DNA of 16,449 bases from an uncultured Clostridia bacterium (GCA_944393295.1 CALXZR010000088.1:1-16449), one strand, 5' to 3'; shown: positions 7,455 through 14,886, numbered from the stretch's first letter. Numbers and translations: made by a program. Notes: generated by a model not told the origin, from the letters alone.

Positions 7455-9461
7455 ATGGAAGAACTTGTAGATAGCATATTAGATTATGTAAGAGCAGATT
7501 ATACCGATTATGCAATCATGATAAACGGTGAATGGGGAAGTGGAAAAACTTATTTTTGGAACCATAAAATAAGAAATAAGATAGAATCACTTAGGTTAAA
7601 TGGAAGAAAATATACTACTATTTATATGTCTTTATATGGTATATCAAATCTAGAGGATATTAGTAAAAAAATATTTATAGAAACGACTCAACTAATGGAT
7701 AAGAACATGAGAAAATACATGGATACACATGGTCAGACTACTATTCCAGAATATGCTAAAACAGGCTTAGATATGGCAAACTTTTTCGGAGTTACACAAA
7801 ATGGAGATAAAATAGATTATGCAAGTTTTTTTGCTACAAATGACAAAGTTTTATGTTTTGATGACCTAGAAAGAGCAAATGTTGATGTTATAGATATATT
7901 AGGATATATAAATAATTTTGTAGAGCATGACCATATTAAAACAATAATAATTTGTAATGAGAAAGAATTATCTACAAAATTAAAAAGCTCAAATTTAGAA
8001 ATGAAAACATTTATAGCAACATATTTGTTAGATAAAGAGGGAAATTTATTAAAAGCAGATAAACCTATGGTAGAAAAAATTCGTGAAAAAATAGAATATG
8101 TTTTTGATAAAGCAAATGATTATGAAAGGATAAAAGAAAAATTAATAGGTGAGACTTTTGACTATGCACCAAAGTTTAATTATATAATTGATGGACTTCT
8201 TATGAGATATGAAGGAAATCAAGATTTAATGAGATTTTTAAGAGAACATACAAATTTAATAACAAGTACTTTTATAAAAAGTGGTACTAGGAACTTAAGA
8301 ATTTTAAAACATGCTTTGAATGATTTTAAAAAGGTTTTTGAAAATGTAAATAAATTTTATCCTAATACTAATTTAAGAGTTTTACAAACAATGCTTATTT
8401 TTACAATAGCTGTATCTTTTGAAATTAAAGCTGGAAAAATTACAAAAGATAAATTTATAAATATCAATAGTAATGAAGAATATAAAGCAATATTAGTTTC
8501 TTCAAGAGTTTTAATGGATAATAGACAATTTTATATTAAAGAATTTGATAATAATTATTATTTCAATTTTAAATCTGATTATCGTTTCTTTAAATTCATT
8601 GAAATATATGTTAGAACAAGAATTTTTGATATGAGAGCATTTAAAACTGATATGGAAGTTATTATAAATACCATAGATACAGAGAAATTACCAGGATATA
8701 AACGTTTGCTTACAGAGGAGTATTGGAAAATTTCAGATGATCAATTTCCAGGAATAATAGAAGAAGTTTTAGAAGATGTAAAAAATGGTTCATTAAAGTT
8801 AATTGAGATTGTAAAATTATTTGCATATTATAGTTATTTTATAAGAAGAGGTTTAATAGATTATGATATGAAAACAATAAAAACTACTTTTATAGAAGGT
8901 ATGGATTTAGCAGCAGAATCTTCAGAATATTGTGATAACTTAGAAGAAGAATTATCTAGAATAGGAATTGATGTTGGAGATGATATGGAAGAAATTATAA
9001 AACATTTCCACGAATTAAATAAAGACTTAGAAGATAAAATGTATAGAGAAAAAGCTGATGAAATATTTAAATGTATTCCTATGAAAATGGAAATGTTTTA
9101 TGATAAGTTTGCAAATGAATGTATGGATAAACCAATATTTGATCATTATGATGCTTATCAAATGTTTCAAAGAATTACTTGTGCAAGTAATGAAGATATA
9201 GTTTTAATAAAAGAAATGCTAGTAGATAGAGCAAAAAAACATAAAGATGAACTAGAACCAGAGTTGAATTTTATAAAAAAATTAAAACAAGTATTAGAGG
9301 ATTATTGCAAAGGAAAAGATGTAAGTATAAAGATTGTTATGTTAAAAGAATTTGCAAATGACTTAAATACTATTATAGATTTATATAAAAACTCCATTTT
9401 TTCAGCTTTTGTAAATAAAGAGGAAAAGGAATTTAGTTTAGAAGATATAGATAAATTATAG
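7455..9461 (+). CDS. KAP-type P-loop NTPase, soluble
   Basis: This 668-residue protein begins almost directly with a Walker A motif, GEWGSGKT (residues 25-32). Walker B is in LCFDDLER (Asp136, Asp137), and IIICNEKEL follows as a likely sensor strand. This matches the KAP P-loop family, which includes PifA of the F plasmid (T7 exclusion) and eukaryotic Kidins220. Many KAP proteins carry membrane helices between Walker A and B. Here that stretch (33-130) is polar, so the protein is probably cytosolic. Residues from about 300 to the end are helical, highly charged and show no domain I recognise. They might sense or bind a partner. The start follows AAAGG at 7442-7446 and lies 16 bases after comFC, so it is probably cotranscribed with valS. 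A phage-defence role is possible but is inferred from the family only. Codon use and AT content look like its neighbours, so there is no visible sign of recent transfer. Confidence 0.82.
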   Translation: MEELVDSILDYVRADYTDYAIMINGEWGSGKTYFWNHKIRNKIESLRLNGRKYTTIYMSLYGISNLEDISKKIFIETTQLMDKNMRKYMDTHGQTTIPEYAKTGLDMANFFGVTQNGDKIDYASFFATNDKVLCFDDLERANVDVIDILGYINNFVEHDHIKTIIICNEKELSTKLKSSNLEMKTFIATYLLDKEGNLLKADKPMVEKIREKIEYVFDKANDYERIKEKLIGETFDYAPKFNYIIDGLLMRYEGNQDLMRFLREHTNLITSTFIKSGTRNLRILKHALNDFKKVFENVNKFYPNTNLRVLQTMLIFTIAVSFEIKAGKITKDKFININSNEEYKAILVSSRVLMDNRQFYIKEFDNNYYFNFKSDYRFFKFIEIYVRTRIFDMRAFKTDMEVIINTIDTEKLPGYKRLLTEEYWKISDDQFPGIIEEVLEDVKNGSLKLIEIVKLFAYYSYFIRRGLIDYDMKTIKTTFIEGMDLAAESSEYCDNLEEELSRIGIDVGDDMEEIIKHFHELNKDLEDKMYREKADEIFKCIPMKMEMFYDKFANECMDKPIFDHYDAYQMFQRITCASNEDIVLIKEMLVDRAKKHKDELEPELNFIKKLKQVLEDYCKGKDVSIKIVMLKEFANDLNTIIDLYKNSIFSAFVNKEEKEFSLEDIDKL

Positions 9462-9491
9462 AAATAAAAAAGGAAAAAGCATCACAAATAA

Positions 9492-9539
9492 TTCACAAAC
9501 TTTTAAGGTTGATTTAAGGTTTTATTATTAAAATAAAAT
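9492..9539 (+). promoter_or_regulatory. Possible OmpR/PhoP-type tandem operator and promoter
   Basis: Three hexamers recur with exact 11-base spacing: TTCACA (9492-9497), TTAAGG (9503-9508) and TTAAGG (9514-9519). The last two lie within the nonamer TTTAAGGTT, repeated at 9502-9510 and 9513-9521. A -10-like TAAAAT at 9534-9539 sits about one helical turn beyond the last unit, the arrangement expected of promoters activated by PhoB/PhoP-type regulators. TTCACA fits the Bacillus PhoP pattern TT(A/T/C)ACA; TTAAGG differs at two places. The repeats are seen; the regulator is inferred. TTGATT at 9509-9514 could act as a weak -35 with a long 19-base spacer. Confidence 0.4.
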
Positions 9540-9562
9540 CATAGAAAGAACAAAGGAGAGTG

Positions 9563-9637
9563 ATGCGATGGAATACGGACAGTGTGAGAGGACACAAACT
9601 TAATATAACAAAAATAAAAATGACAAGAATAATTTAG
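9563..9637 (+). CDS. Possible 24-residue peptide in an unclassified small transcript
   Basis: A strong AAAGGAG site (9553-9559) precedes two ATG codons. The one at 9563 gives a 24-residue basic peptide starting MRWNTDSVRGHKLN. The one at 9568, eight bases from the site, gives an 11-residue peptide, MEYGQCERTQT. I recognise neither. The surrounding 45 bases (9551-9595) have 23 G or C, about 51 percent, against a strongly AT-rich background. Such an island is as likely to be a structured RNA as a coding sequence. The unit sits between a possible activator-dependent promoter and a perfect terminator, giving a predicted RNA of about 150 bases. Either a leader or small peptide, or a small RNA with an accidental frame, fits the sequence. 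The rest of the 9462-9804 gap holds only the promoter elements, the terminator and the spoVT control region. Confidence 0.25.
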   Translation: MRWNTDSVRGHKLNITKIKMTRII

Positions 9638-9667
9638 TAAAATCCCCAAAATTAAAATAATAATTAG

Positions 9668-9694
9668 AAAGACTGCCATAAGTGGCAGTCTTTT
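9668..9694 (+). terminator. Rho-independent terminator of the small unit
   Basis: AAAGACTGCC (9668-9677) and GGCAGTCTTT (9684-9693) form a perfect 10-bp stem with a six-base loop, ending in TTTT. It is the first good terminator after the valS-comFC-KAP genes and would also end the small transcript that starts near 9546. Confidence 0.9.
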
Positions 9695-9726
9695 ACGGTT
9701 AATTAAATAAAATAAAAATAAAATCT

Positions 9727-9756
9727 TGTATATTTTTTTCCTTTTTTGTCATAATA
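9727..9756 (+). promoter_or_regulatory. Sigma-G-like forespore promoter of spoVT
   Basis: TGTATA (9727-9732) and CATAATA (9750-9756) are 17 bases apart. These match the sigma-G pattern GYATR plus CATAMTA known from Bacillus, where spoVT is a sigma-G gene. The overlapping TTGTAT with CATAAT (18-base spacer) could also serve sigma-A, so the sigma factor is inferred. Confidence 0.6.
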
Positions 9757-9804
9757 AGATTATACAAAGAAAATTTTAGTGATATATATGAAAAAGGAGG
9801 AAAT

Positions 9805-10359
9805 ATGAAAGCAACAGGTGTTGTAAGAAGAATAGATGATTTAGGAAGAGTTGTTATTCCAAAAGAAATAAGAAAAACTTTGCGTATCAAAGAGGGAGAT
9901 CCTTTAGAAATATTTACAGATAAAGAAGGAGAAGTTATATTAAAGAAATATTCTCCAATAGGAGAACTTTCAGAATTTGCTACTAGCTATGCTGAAACAA
10001 TAGCTAAAACTACTGGACATATTGCTTGTATAACAGATAAGGATACTGTTATTGCAGTTTCAGGAGGCTCAAAAAAAGATTTTTTAGAAAAGAATTTGAG
10101 CAAAGAGCTAGAAGAGGTACTTGAAAATAAAGAAGTTTTTAAAAGTAAAGAAAATAATGAAATTGCTATACCAGTTACAAAAAATGAGGGAAGAGAAAGA
10201 ATATATAATTCTCAAGTAATATATCCAATTATTTCTGATGGAGATGTTATAGGAAGTGTTATTCTTATGGCAAAGGAACCATCTAAAAAGATGGGAGAAG
10301 CAGAAGATAAGGTAGCTCAATCAGCTGCAGGTTTTTTGGGAAATCATTTAGACATTTAA
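9805..10359 (+). CDS. spoVT: Stage V sporulation protein T, forespore transcription regulator
   Basis: This 184-residue protein is full length for SpoVT (about 178 in Bacillus). Residues 1-52 are an AbrB-type swapped-hairpin DNA-binding domain, with MKATGVVRRIDDLGRVVIPK, the EIRKTLRIKEGDPLEIF core and a VILKKYSPIGEL linker. Residues about 56-180 are a GAF-like domain, including TGHIACITDKDTVIAVSGG and a C-terminal VAQSAAGFLGNHL helix. In Bacillus it tunes sigma-G genes in the forespore and affects coat and germination. The GAF domain and length separate it from plain AbrB or Abh. AGGAGG at 9795-9800 precedes ATG 9805, and a sigma-G-like promoter lies upstream. The gene is the best evidence here that the organism forms spores. 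No clear terminator follows, so some read-through into the CAP gene is possible. Confidence 0.95.
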   Translation: MKATGVVRRIDDLGRVVIPKEIRKTLRIKEGDPLEIFTDKEGEVILKKYSPIGELSEFATSYAETIAKTTGHIACITDKDTVIAVSGGSKKDFLEKNLSKELEEVLENKEVFKSKENNEIAIPVTKNEGRERIYNSQVIYPIISDGDVIGSVILMAKEPSKKMGEAEDKVAQSAAGFLGNHLDI

Positions 10360-10379
10360 GAAAAACATTTGAAAAAATA

Positions 10380-10408
10380 TATACAAAGTTGAAAAAAAAT
10401 TATATAAT
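10380..10408 (+). promoter_or_regulatory. Probable promoter of the CAP-protein gene
   Basis: A perfect -10 TATAAT (10403-10408) has TATACA (10380-10385, four of six to consensus) 17 bases upstream. TTGAAAAAA occurs twice nearby (10369 and 10389) at unsuitable distances. The -10 is convincing; the -35 is weak. Confidence 0.5.
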
Positions 10409-10444
10409 AAATACTGTAAAAAATAATTAAGGGGGATTTTTACT

Positions 10445-12232
10445 ATGAGTAAAAGTTTAAAGAAAACCATTTTATTTTTAGCAGTATTTATTTTATTTTT
10501 ATATTTAGGTAGTAGTTCAGTTTTTGCAACTGATGTAAGTATTCCTGTAACTTGTTACTTAAATCAAAGCTCTGCAATAGAGGTATTTAATATAGTTAAT
10601 CAAGAAAGAGCAAAAGCAGGAAAGCCAGCACTTGTTTGGGATGCGGCACTAGAAAATGTAGCAATGCAAAGAGCCGCAGAAATAGCAGGATTTTTTACAC
10701 ACACTAGACCAAATGGACAATCTTGCTTTCAAATTTTACAAGAATATGGAATAAGTGGGAATTATAATGCTTATGGAGAAAATATTGCTTGGGGACAAAC
10801 AAATGCTACAGAAGTAATGAATTCTTGGATGAGTTCACAAGGACATAGAGAAAATATACTAAGTGATAGCTATAATTGTATAGGAATAGCTAGAGTAGAA
10901 GAAAATGGCTTTCATATGTGGATTCAATTTTTTGGATATAACAACAATGTAATAAACCAAAATAGAACTAATCTTGTTGGTAATAGAACAACTAATGTTA
11001 CAATTGCAGATGCACAAATAATTACCAATCTAGAAAGTATAACATTTGAGTATAATGAAAATGTTTCAATATCATCATTTTTAGGAGATAGTCAATTAGA
11101 ATATGGTATTACTACTACAAATAGTGAGTTATCTTCAGGAGGATATGGTGTATTTATTACTGATTTTAATGTAACTTCAGATAATTCAAATTTACTAGCT
11201 GTTAGTGGAGATAATATATTTGCTTCAGATACTGGAAATACAAATTTAAATTTAGTATATCAAGGAATAAGCAAAAAAATACCATGTGTAGTAAACAGAC
11301 CAGATATGAATGCTATAATATTTGACTATAAATATTATGCAGATAATAATCCAGATTTAAAAGCAGCTTTTGGTTATAATGAAGGAGCTTTAAGAAACCA
11401 TTGGGAAAGCTGTGGAAAAAAGGAAGGTAGACAAGCTTCACCTGTATTTAATGCTCAATATTATTTAGAAAACAATAGTGATTTAAAAGCAGCATTTGGA
11501 AATAATTATGAAGCAGCTTACAATCATTTTATAAATAGTGGAATAGCTGAATTTAGAAAGAGTTCAAGTGAATATTGGGGCGAATATTATAGAGATAATA
11601 ATTCAGATTTAAAAGAATTTTCAAATTTCAAATTAATTATACATTTTATAAATTCAGGAAGAAATGAAGGTAGAAAAGCAAATAGTGATGTTCAAGTTTA
11701 TTCGCCAGCTACAGCTATTAGTGCAATAATATTTAATGCAAAATTTTATGCAGATATAAATAGTGATTTAAAGCAAGCTTTTGGATATGATGCAGTACAA
11801 TTAAGCAACCATTGGAATATGTATGGAAAACAAGAAGGAAGAGTGGCATCACCAGCTTTTGATGTAAAATATTACATAAACAATAATAGTGATTTAAAAC
11901 AGGCTTTTGGAAACAACTATGAAGCAGCAATTAATCATTTTATAAGTTGTGGAGCAAAAGAAGGTAGAGTTGCTAGTGCAATTTTTGATGTGAAATATTA
12001 TATAAATAATAATACAGATTTAAAAAAAGCATTTGGAGAAGATTATCCTCTAGCCTATGAACATTTTGTAGGGTGTGGAATAAATGAACAAAGAAAAACA
12101 TCAAGTAAATTTGATGTAAGTATTTACAAAAATAGTAACTCAGATTTATTAAGAGCTTTTGGAAACAATGTAAAGAGCTATTATATGCATTATTTAACTT
12201 TTGGAGTTAATGAAAATAGAAAATGTATTTAA
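10445..12232 (+). CDS. Secreted CAP/SCP-domain protein with seven C-terminal repeats
   Basis: This 595-residue exported protein has a signal peptide (KK then a hydrophobic core at about 8-22) with likely cleavage after SVFA (Ala28). Residues about 46-165 form a CAP domain of the YkwD type, with FNIVNQERAKAG, FTHTRPNG (His86), GENIAWG (Glu112) and GHRENIL (His134). His86, Glu112 and His134 sit at the conserved family cavity. Residues about 170-290 are a beta-rich, Ser/Thr/Asn-rich region that may be an Ig-like spacer. From residue 293 to the end are seven repeats of about 42 residues. There is no LPXTG motif or C-terminal anchor. Bacterial CAP proteins are mostly of unknown activity; some are linked to sporulation or the cell wall. 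GGGGGA before ATG 10445 is a strong ribosome site. Adjacency to spoVT hints at a spore or envelope role, but that is inference. Confidence 0.92.
   Translation: MSKSLKKTILFLAVFILFLYLGSSSVFATDVSIPVTCYLNQSSAIEVFNIVNQERAKAGKPALVWDAALENVAMQRAAEIAGFFTHTRPNGQSCFQILQEYGISGNYNAYGENIAWGQTNATEVMNSWMSSQGHRENILSDSYNCIGIARVEENGFHMWIQFFGYNNNVINQNRTNLVGNRTTNVTIADAQIITNLESITFEYNENVSISSFLGDSQLEYGITTTNSELSSGGYGVFITDFNVTSDNSNLLAVSGDNIFASDTGNTNLNLVYQGISKKIPCVVNRPDMNAIIFDYKYYADNNPDLKAAFGYNEGALRNHWESCGKKEGRQASPVFNAQYYLENNSDLKAAFGNNYEAAYNHFINSGIAEFRKSSSEYWGEYYRDNNSDLKEFSNFKLIIHFINSGRNEGRKANSDVQVYSPATAISAIIFNAKFYADINSDLKQAFGYDAVQLSNHWNMYGKQEGRVASPAFDVKYYINNNSDLKQAFGNNYEAAINHFISCGAKEGRVASAIFDVKYYINNNTDLKKAFGEDYPLAYEHFVGCGINEQRKTSSKFDVSIYKNSNSDLLRAFGNNVKSYYMHYLTFGVNENRKCI
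11321..12229 (+). repeat. Seven tandem ~42-residue coding repeats
   Basis: The repeat consensus is F(D/N)xKYYxxNNSDLKxAFG, then about ten residues, HFxxxGxxEGRxxS. Copies begin at the phenylalanine or tyrosine of FDYKYY, FNAQYY, YWGEYY, FNAKFY, FDVKYY, FDVKYY and FDVSIY. The third copy is shortened in the AFG region, and an insertion (VQVYSPATAISAI) separates it from the fourth. Copies five and six are the closest pair. Similar NPDL/NPDV..EGR repeats occur in other secreted or surface bacterial proteins, where I know of no firm function. Confidence 0.9.
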
Positions 12233-12236
12233 AAAT

Positions 12237-12268
12237 AAAAATCACTTCTTTAATTAGAAGTGATTTTT
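12237..12268. terminator. Bidirectional terminator between convergent genes
   Basis: AAAAATCACTTCT (12237-12249) and AGAAGTGATTTTT (12256-12268) form a perfect 13-bp stem with loop TTAATT, with T-rich ends on both strands. It lies between the stop of the CAP gene and the stop of the minus-strand gene, whose TAA touches the T run. Confidence 0.92.
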
Positions 12269-12913
12269 TTATTTTATTTCAAATTCATCAGAATAATAAT
12301 ATTTATATCCAGAAGAATATCTATCTTTAACAATCCTATATATACCGGGAGATAGTTTTCCATAAAATTTTTCCCAATTTATTTTATCTTTTAAATAATA
12401 ATAAGGTGATTCTAAACCTATAGCTGTAAAATAAACTTCAGATATTGGCATAACTTTTGTCCAAGAATTATTTTCTTTTTTCTCTATACTGTAAGATTCT
12501 CCCCATCCTCCTGGATTTCCACCAGTATTTGTGATTATAATTTCTACACCAGTATTAGAAATACTATCTTTATTTACTGTAATTTGGACACCATTTTCAT
12601 CAAAATAGGCATCTTCTGCTTTTAAATCTTCTTCTATGAGATTTGGTCTTTCGTTAGGGTCTATTGTATGAGAAACATTTTGTACTTCTTCTGATGAAAT
12701 ATTTTCGCTTGTATAATTTGCTACAGTATTATTTGAATATATAATTGAGGTATCAGTATTTGAAGTTGTGATATTATTTTGGACAGAAGGAGATTGTAAA
12801 GCAGAATATAGAGCAGAATCATTATTAGTTTTAATATATAACAAAAGAAAAGCTATTATTAAAACTAGCACTACTATTATTGAAATTAAAATAATAAAAA
12901 TTTTTTTATTCAT
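12269..12913 (-). CDS. Membrane-anchored protein with an Ig-like C-terminal domain
   Basis: This 214-residue protein starts with a membrane helix (about 5-27, after MNKK). It has an extracellular Asn/Ser/Thr-rich linker (about 30-85) and a C-terminal beta domain (about 100-214). The domain pattern of ITNTGGNPGGWGESYSIEKK, NNSWTKV, INWEKFYGKLSPGIYRIVK and YYSDEFEI resembles the bacterial Ig-like family often labelled Big_14. I recall that family by pattern and have not searched it. There is no lipobox cysteine, so anchoring is by the helix. The ATG at 12913 has GGAGA upstream on the minus strand (12922-12926) and a consensus promoter beyond it. It is divergent from alaS and convergent with the CAP gene, with which it shares a terminator. 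Function is unknown; a surface-exposed role is inferred. Confidence 0.85.
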   Translation of the reverse strand: MNKKIFIILISIIVVLVLIIAFLLLYIKTNNDSALYSALQSPSVQNNITTSNTDTSIIYSNNTVANYTSENISSEEVQNVSHTIDPNERPNLIEEDLKAEDAYFDENGVQITVNKDSISNTGVEIIITNTGGNPGGWGESYSIEKKENNSWTKVMPISEVYFTAIGLESPYYYLKDKINWEKFYGKLSPGIYRIVKDRYSSGYKYYYSDEFEIK

Positions 12914-12947
12914 AATTTAATTCTCCACGAAATTAATAATATAAAAA

Positions 12948-12976
12948 ATTATATCATTTTGAATATTTTATTTCAA
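12948..12976 (-). promoter_or_regulatory. Sigma-A promoter for the Ig-like protein gene
   Basis: On the minus strand, TTGAAA (12971-12976) and TATAAT (12948-12953) are 17 bases apart, with TG one base upstream of the -10. This is nearly perfect consensus. Confidence 0.8.
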
Positions 12977-12999
12977 TAGTAAAAAACTATGTAAAGTAC

Positions 13000-13028
13000 T
13001 TGAAATTCACATAAAACTATAATATAAT
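13000..13028 (+). promoter_or_regulatory. Sigma-A promoter for alaS
   Basis: TTGAAA (13000-13005), a 17-base spacer and TATAAT (13023-13028). The predicted leader is only about 33 bases, so there is no room for a T-box, unlike valS and glyS in this window. The -35 lies 23 bases from the divergent promoter's -35. Confidence 0.8.
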
Positions 13029-13067
13029 AAAAAACTATAAAAGCAAATAAAAAAGAGGAGAAAAAAT

Positions 13068-14822
13068 ATGAAAGCAATTGAAATAAGAAATAAATATCTT
13101 AATTTTTTTAAAAATCATGGACATACTGTAATACCATCTGCACCAGTAATTCCAGAAAATGATCCATCAGTATTATTTACTACAGCTGGTATGCAACCAC
13201 TAGTACCTTATTTATTAGGACAAAAACATCCAGCAGGAACAAGACTTACAGATTATCAAAAATGTGTAAGAACAAACGATATTGATGATGTTGGAGATAA
13301 TCGTCATTTAACATTTTTTGAAATGCTTGGAAACTGGTCTTTAGGAGATTATTTTAAAGATGAGTCAATTGCTATGAGTTATGAATTTTTAACAAAAGAA
13401 TTAGGAATTCCAAATGAAAAATTATCTGTAACTTGCTTTGCTGGAGATGATGATTGTGAGAGAGATACAGTAGCTTATGAGTGTTGGAAAAAAGCAGGAA
13501 TTCCAGATGAAAGAATATATTTTTATGGAAAAGATGATAACTGGTGGATTGCAGGTGAAGAAGGACCTTGTGGACCAGATACAGAAATGTTTTACGATAC
13601 AGGAAAACCAGCTTGTTCAGAAAACTGTCAGCCATCATGCGATTGTGGAAAATACGTAGAAATCTGGAATAATGTGTTTATGGAGTTTTATAAAGATGCA
13701 AATGGAAATTATACAAAATTAAAGCAACAAAACGTAGATACTGGTTTAGGATTAGAGAGAATGACAATGCTTCTACAAGGAAAAGAAACTCCATATGAAA
13801 TTGAACTTTTTGCACCAGTAATGGAGAAATTAGAAGAACTTCAAAAAGTTGATAATATTCAAAGTAGAAGAATTGTAACTGAGCATTTGCGTTCTAGTAT
13901 GATGATTATAAATGATGGTGGCAGACCAAGTAATGTAGATAGAGGATATATTTTAAGAAGATTACTTCGTAGAATGACAAGACACTTAAATAAGCTTGGA
14001 ATTAATTTAGAGTTATTGCCAGAGATTATTAATGTGTCAATAAATAGTTTAAAAGAATTGTATCCAGAACTAGAAAAAAATAAAGCTACAATAGTTTCTG
14101 TAATAGAAGAAGAAAAAAATAAGTTTATGAGAACCTTGCAAAACGGAGAAAAAGAGTTTGAAAAAGTAGTAAATAAAGCAAAAGGACAAGGCAAAGATAC
14201 ATTAGATACACAAATTGTATTTAATTTATATGAAACTTATGGATTTCCACCAGAGATGACAGTAGAGCTTGCAGAGGAGCAAGGAATAAAAGTAGACATG
14301 ACAAATTTTGACAAATTATTTAAAGAACATCAAGATAAGTCTAGATTAGGCAGTGATCAAAAATTCAAAGGTGGTTTAGCAAGCACTGGAGAACAAGAAA
14401 CAAAATATCATACAGCAACACATTTACTAAATGCAGCTTTAAAAGTAGTTTTAGGAGAGCATGTACATCAAAAAGGAAGTAATATTACAGCTGAAAGATT
14501 AAGATTTGATTTCTCACACAATAGCAAAATGACAGATGAAGAAAAGCAAAAAGTAGAAGACTTGGTAAACGAATATATCAAAATGGATATTCCAGTTGAA
14601 AAACTAGAAATGAAAAAAGATGAAGCTTTGAAAATGGGGGCAGAAGCAATGTTTTTAGAGAAGTATGGAGATTTTGTTACTGTTTACAAAATAGGAGATG
14701 TATCAATAGAGCTTTGTGGAGGTCCTCATGTATCAAAAACAGGAGAACTTGGACATTTTAAAATAAAAAAAGAAGAGGCTTCTTCAGCTGGAGTAAGAAG
14801 AATAAAAGCTATATTAGATTAA
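13068..14822 (+). CDS. alaS: Alanyl-tRNA synthetase, short form without C-Ala domain
   Basis: This enzyme charges tRNA-Ala and clears Ser- or Gly-tRNA-Ala. The class II catalytic core is clear: LFTTAGMQPLVPYLLG, CVRTNDIDDVGDNRHLTFFEMLGNWSLG (given as landmarks in two parts, CVRTNDIDDVG and RHLTFFEMLGNWS), EIWNNVFMEF and VDTGLGLERM. A helical tRNA-recognition domain follows. The editing domain has HTATH (448-452) and CGGPH (Cys550, His554), giving all four metal ligands. The protein ends at 584 residues soon after AGVRRIKAI. Standard bacterial AlaRS has about 870-880, with a further linker and C-Ala (DHHA1-like) domain. A perfect terminator begins five bases after the stop, so this is a designed end and not an obvious frameshift. 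GAGGAG at 13055-13060 supports ATG 13068. Whether a longer AlaRS exists elsewhere in the genome cannot be seen. Confidence 0.95.
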   Translation: MKAIEIRNKYLNFFKNHGHTVIPSAPVIPENDPSVLFTTAGMQPLVPYLLGQKHPAGTRLTDYQKCVRTNDIDDVGDNRHLTFFEMLGNWSLGDYFKDESIAMSYEFLTKELGIPNEKLSVTCFAGDDDCERDTVAYECWKKAGIPDERIYFYGKDDNWWIAGEEGPCGPDTEMFYDTGKPACSENCQPSCDCGKYVEIWNNVFMEFYKDANGNYTKLKQQNVDTGLGLERMTMLLQGKETPYEIELFAPVMEKLEELQKVDNIQSRRIVTEHLRSSMMIINDGGRPSNVDRGYILRRLLRRMTRHLNKLGINLELLPEIINVSINSLKELYPELEKNKATIVSVIEEEKNKFMRTLQNGEKEFEKVVNKAKGQGKDTLDTQIVFNLYETYGFPPEMTVELAEEQGIKVDMTNFDKLFKEHQDKSRLGSDQKFKGGLASTGEQETKYHTATHLLNAALKVVLGEHVHQKGSNITAERLRFDFSHNSKMTDEEKQKVEDLVNEYIKMDIPVEKLEMKKDEALKMGAEAMFLEKYGDFVTVYKIGDVSIELCGGPHVSKTGELGHFKIKKEEASSAGVRRIKAILD

Positions 14823-14826
14823 TAAT

Positions 14827-14857
14827 AAAAGGCATTTCTGAAAAGAAATGCCTTTTT
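14827..14857 (+). terminator. Rho-independent terminator of alaS
   Basis: AAAAGGCATTTCT (14827-14839) and AGAAATGCCTTTT (14844-14856) form a perfect 13-bp stem with a GAAA tetraloop, followed by T. Confidence 0.95.
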
Positions 14858-14886
14858 AGAGGCTCAAAATAAAGAAATAAAAACAA

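Noticed and set aside
9479..9566. GCATCAC/GTGATGC inverted pair that could hide the ATG at 9563
   Set aside because: The left arm lies upstream of the predicted transcript start, and seven bases over this distance can arise by chance. It would matter only in read-through RNA from the KAP gene.
9699..10320. Minus-strand open frames over the spoVT region
   Set aside because: They are antisense to spoVT and its promoter, with low-complexity Phe/Ile-rich translations expected from AT-rich DNA.
11321..12229. CRISPR or tandem DNA repeat array
   Set aside because: The periodicity is at protein level within one reading frame, with diverged DNA copies and no spacer structure.
13372..14194. Open frames on the minus strand and in a second plus frame inside alaS
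   Set aside because: They lie wholly within a strongly conserved synthetase gene, lack ribosome sites and have no recognisable product.
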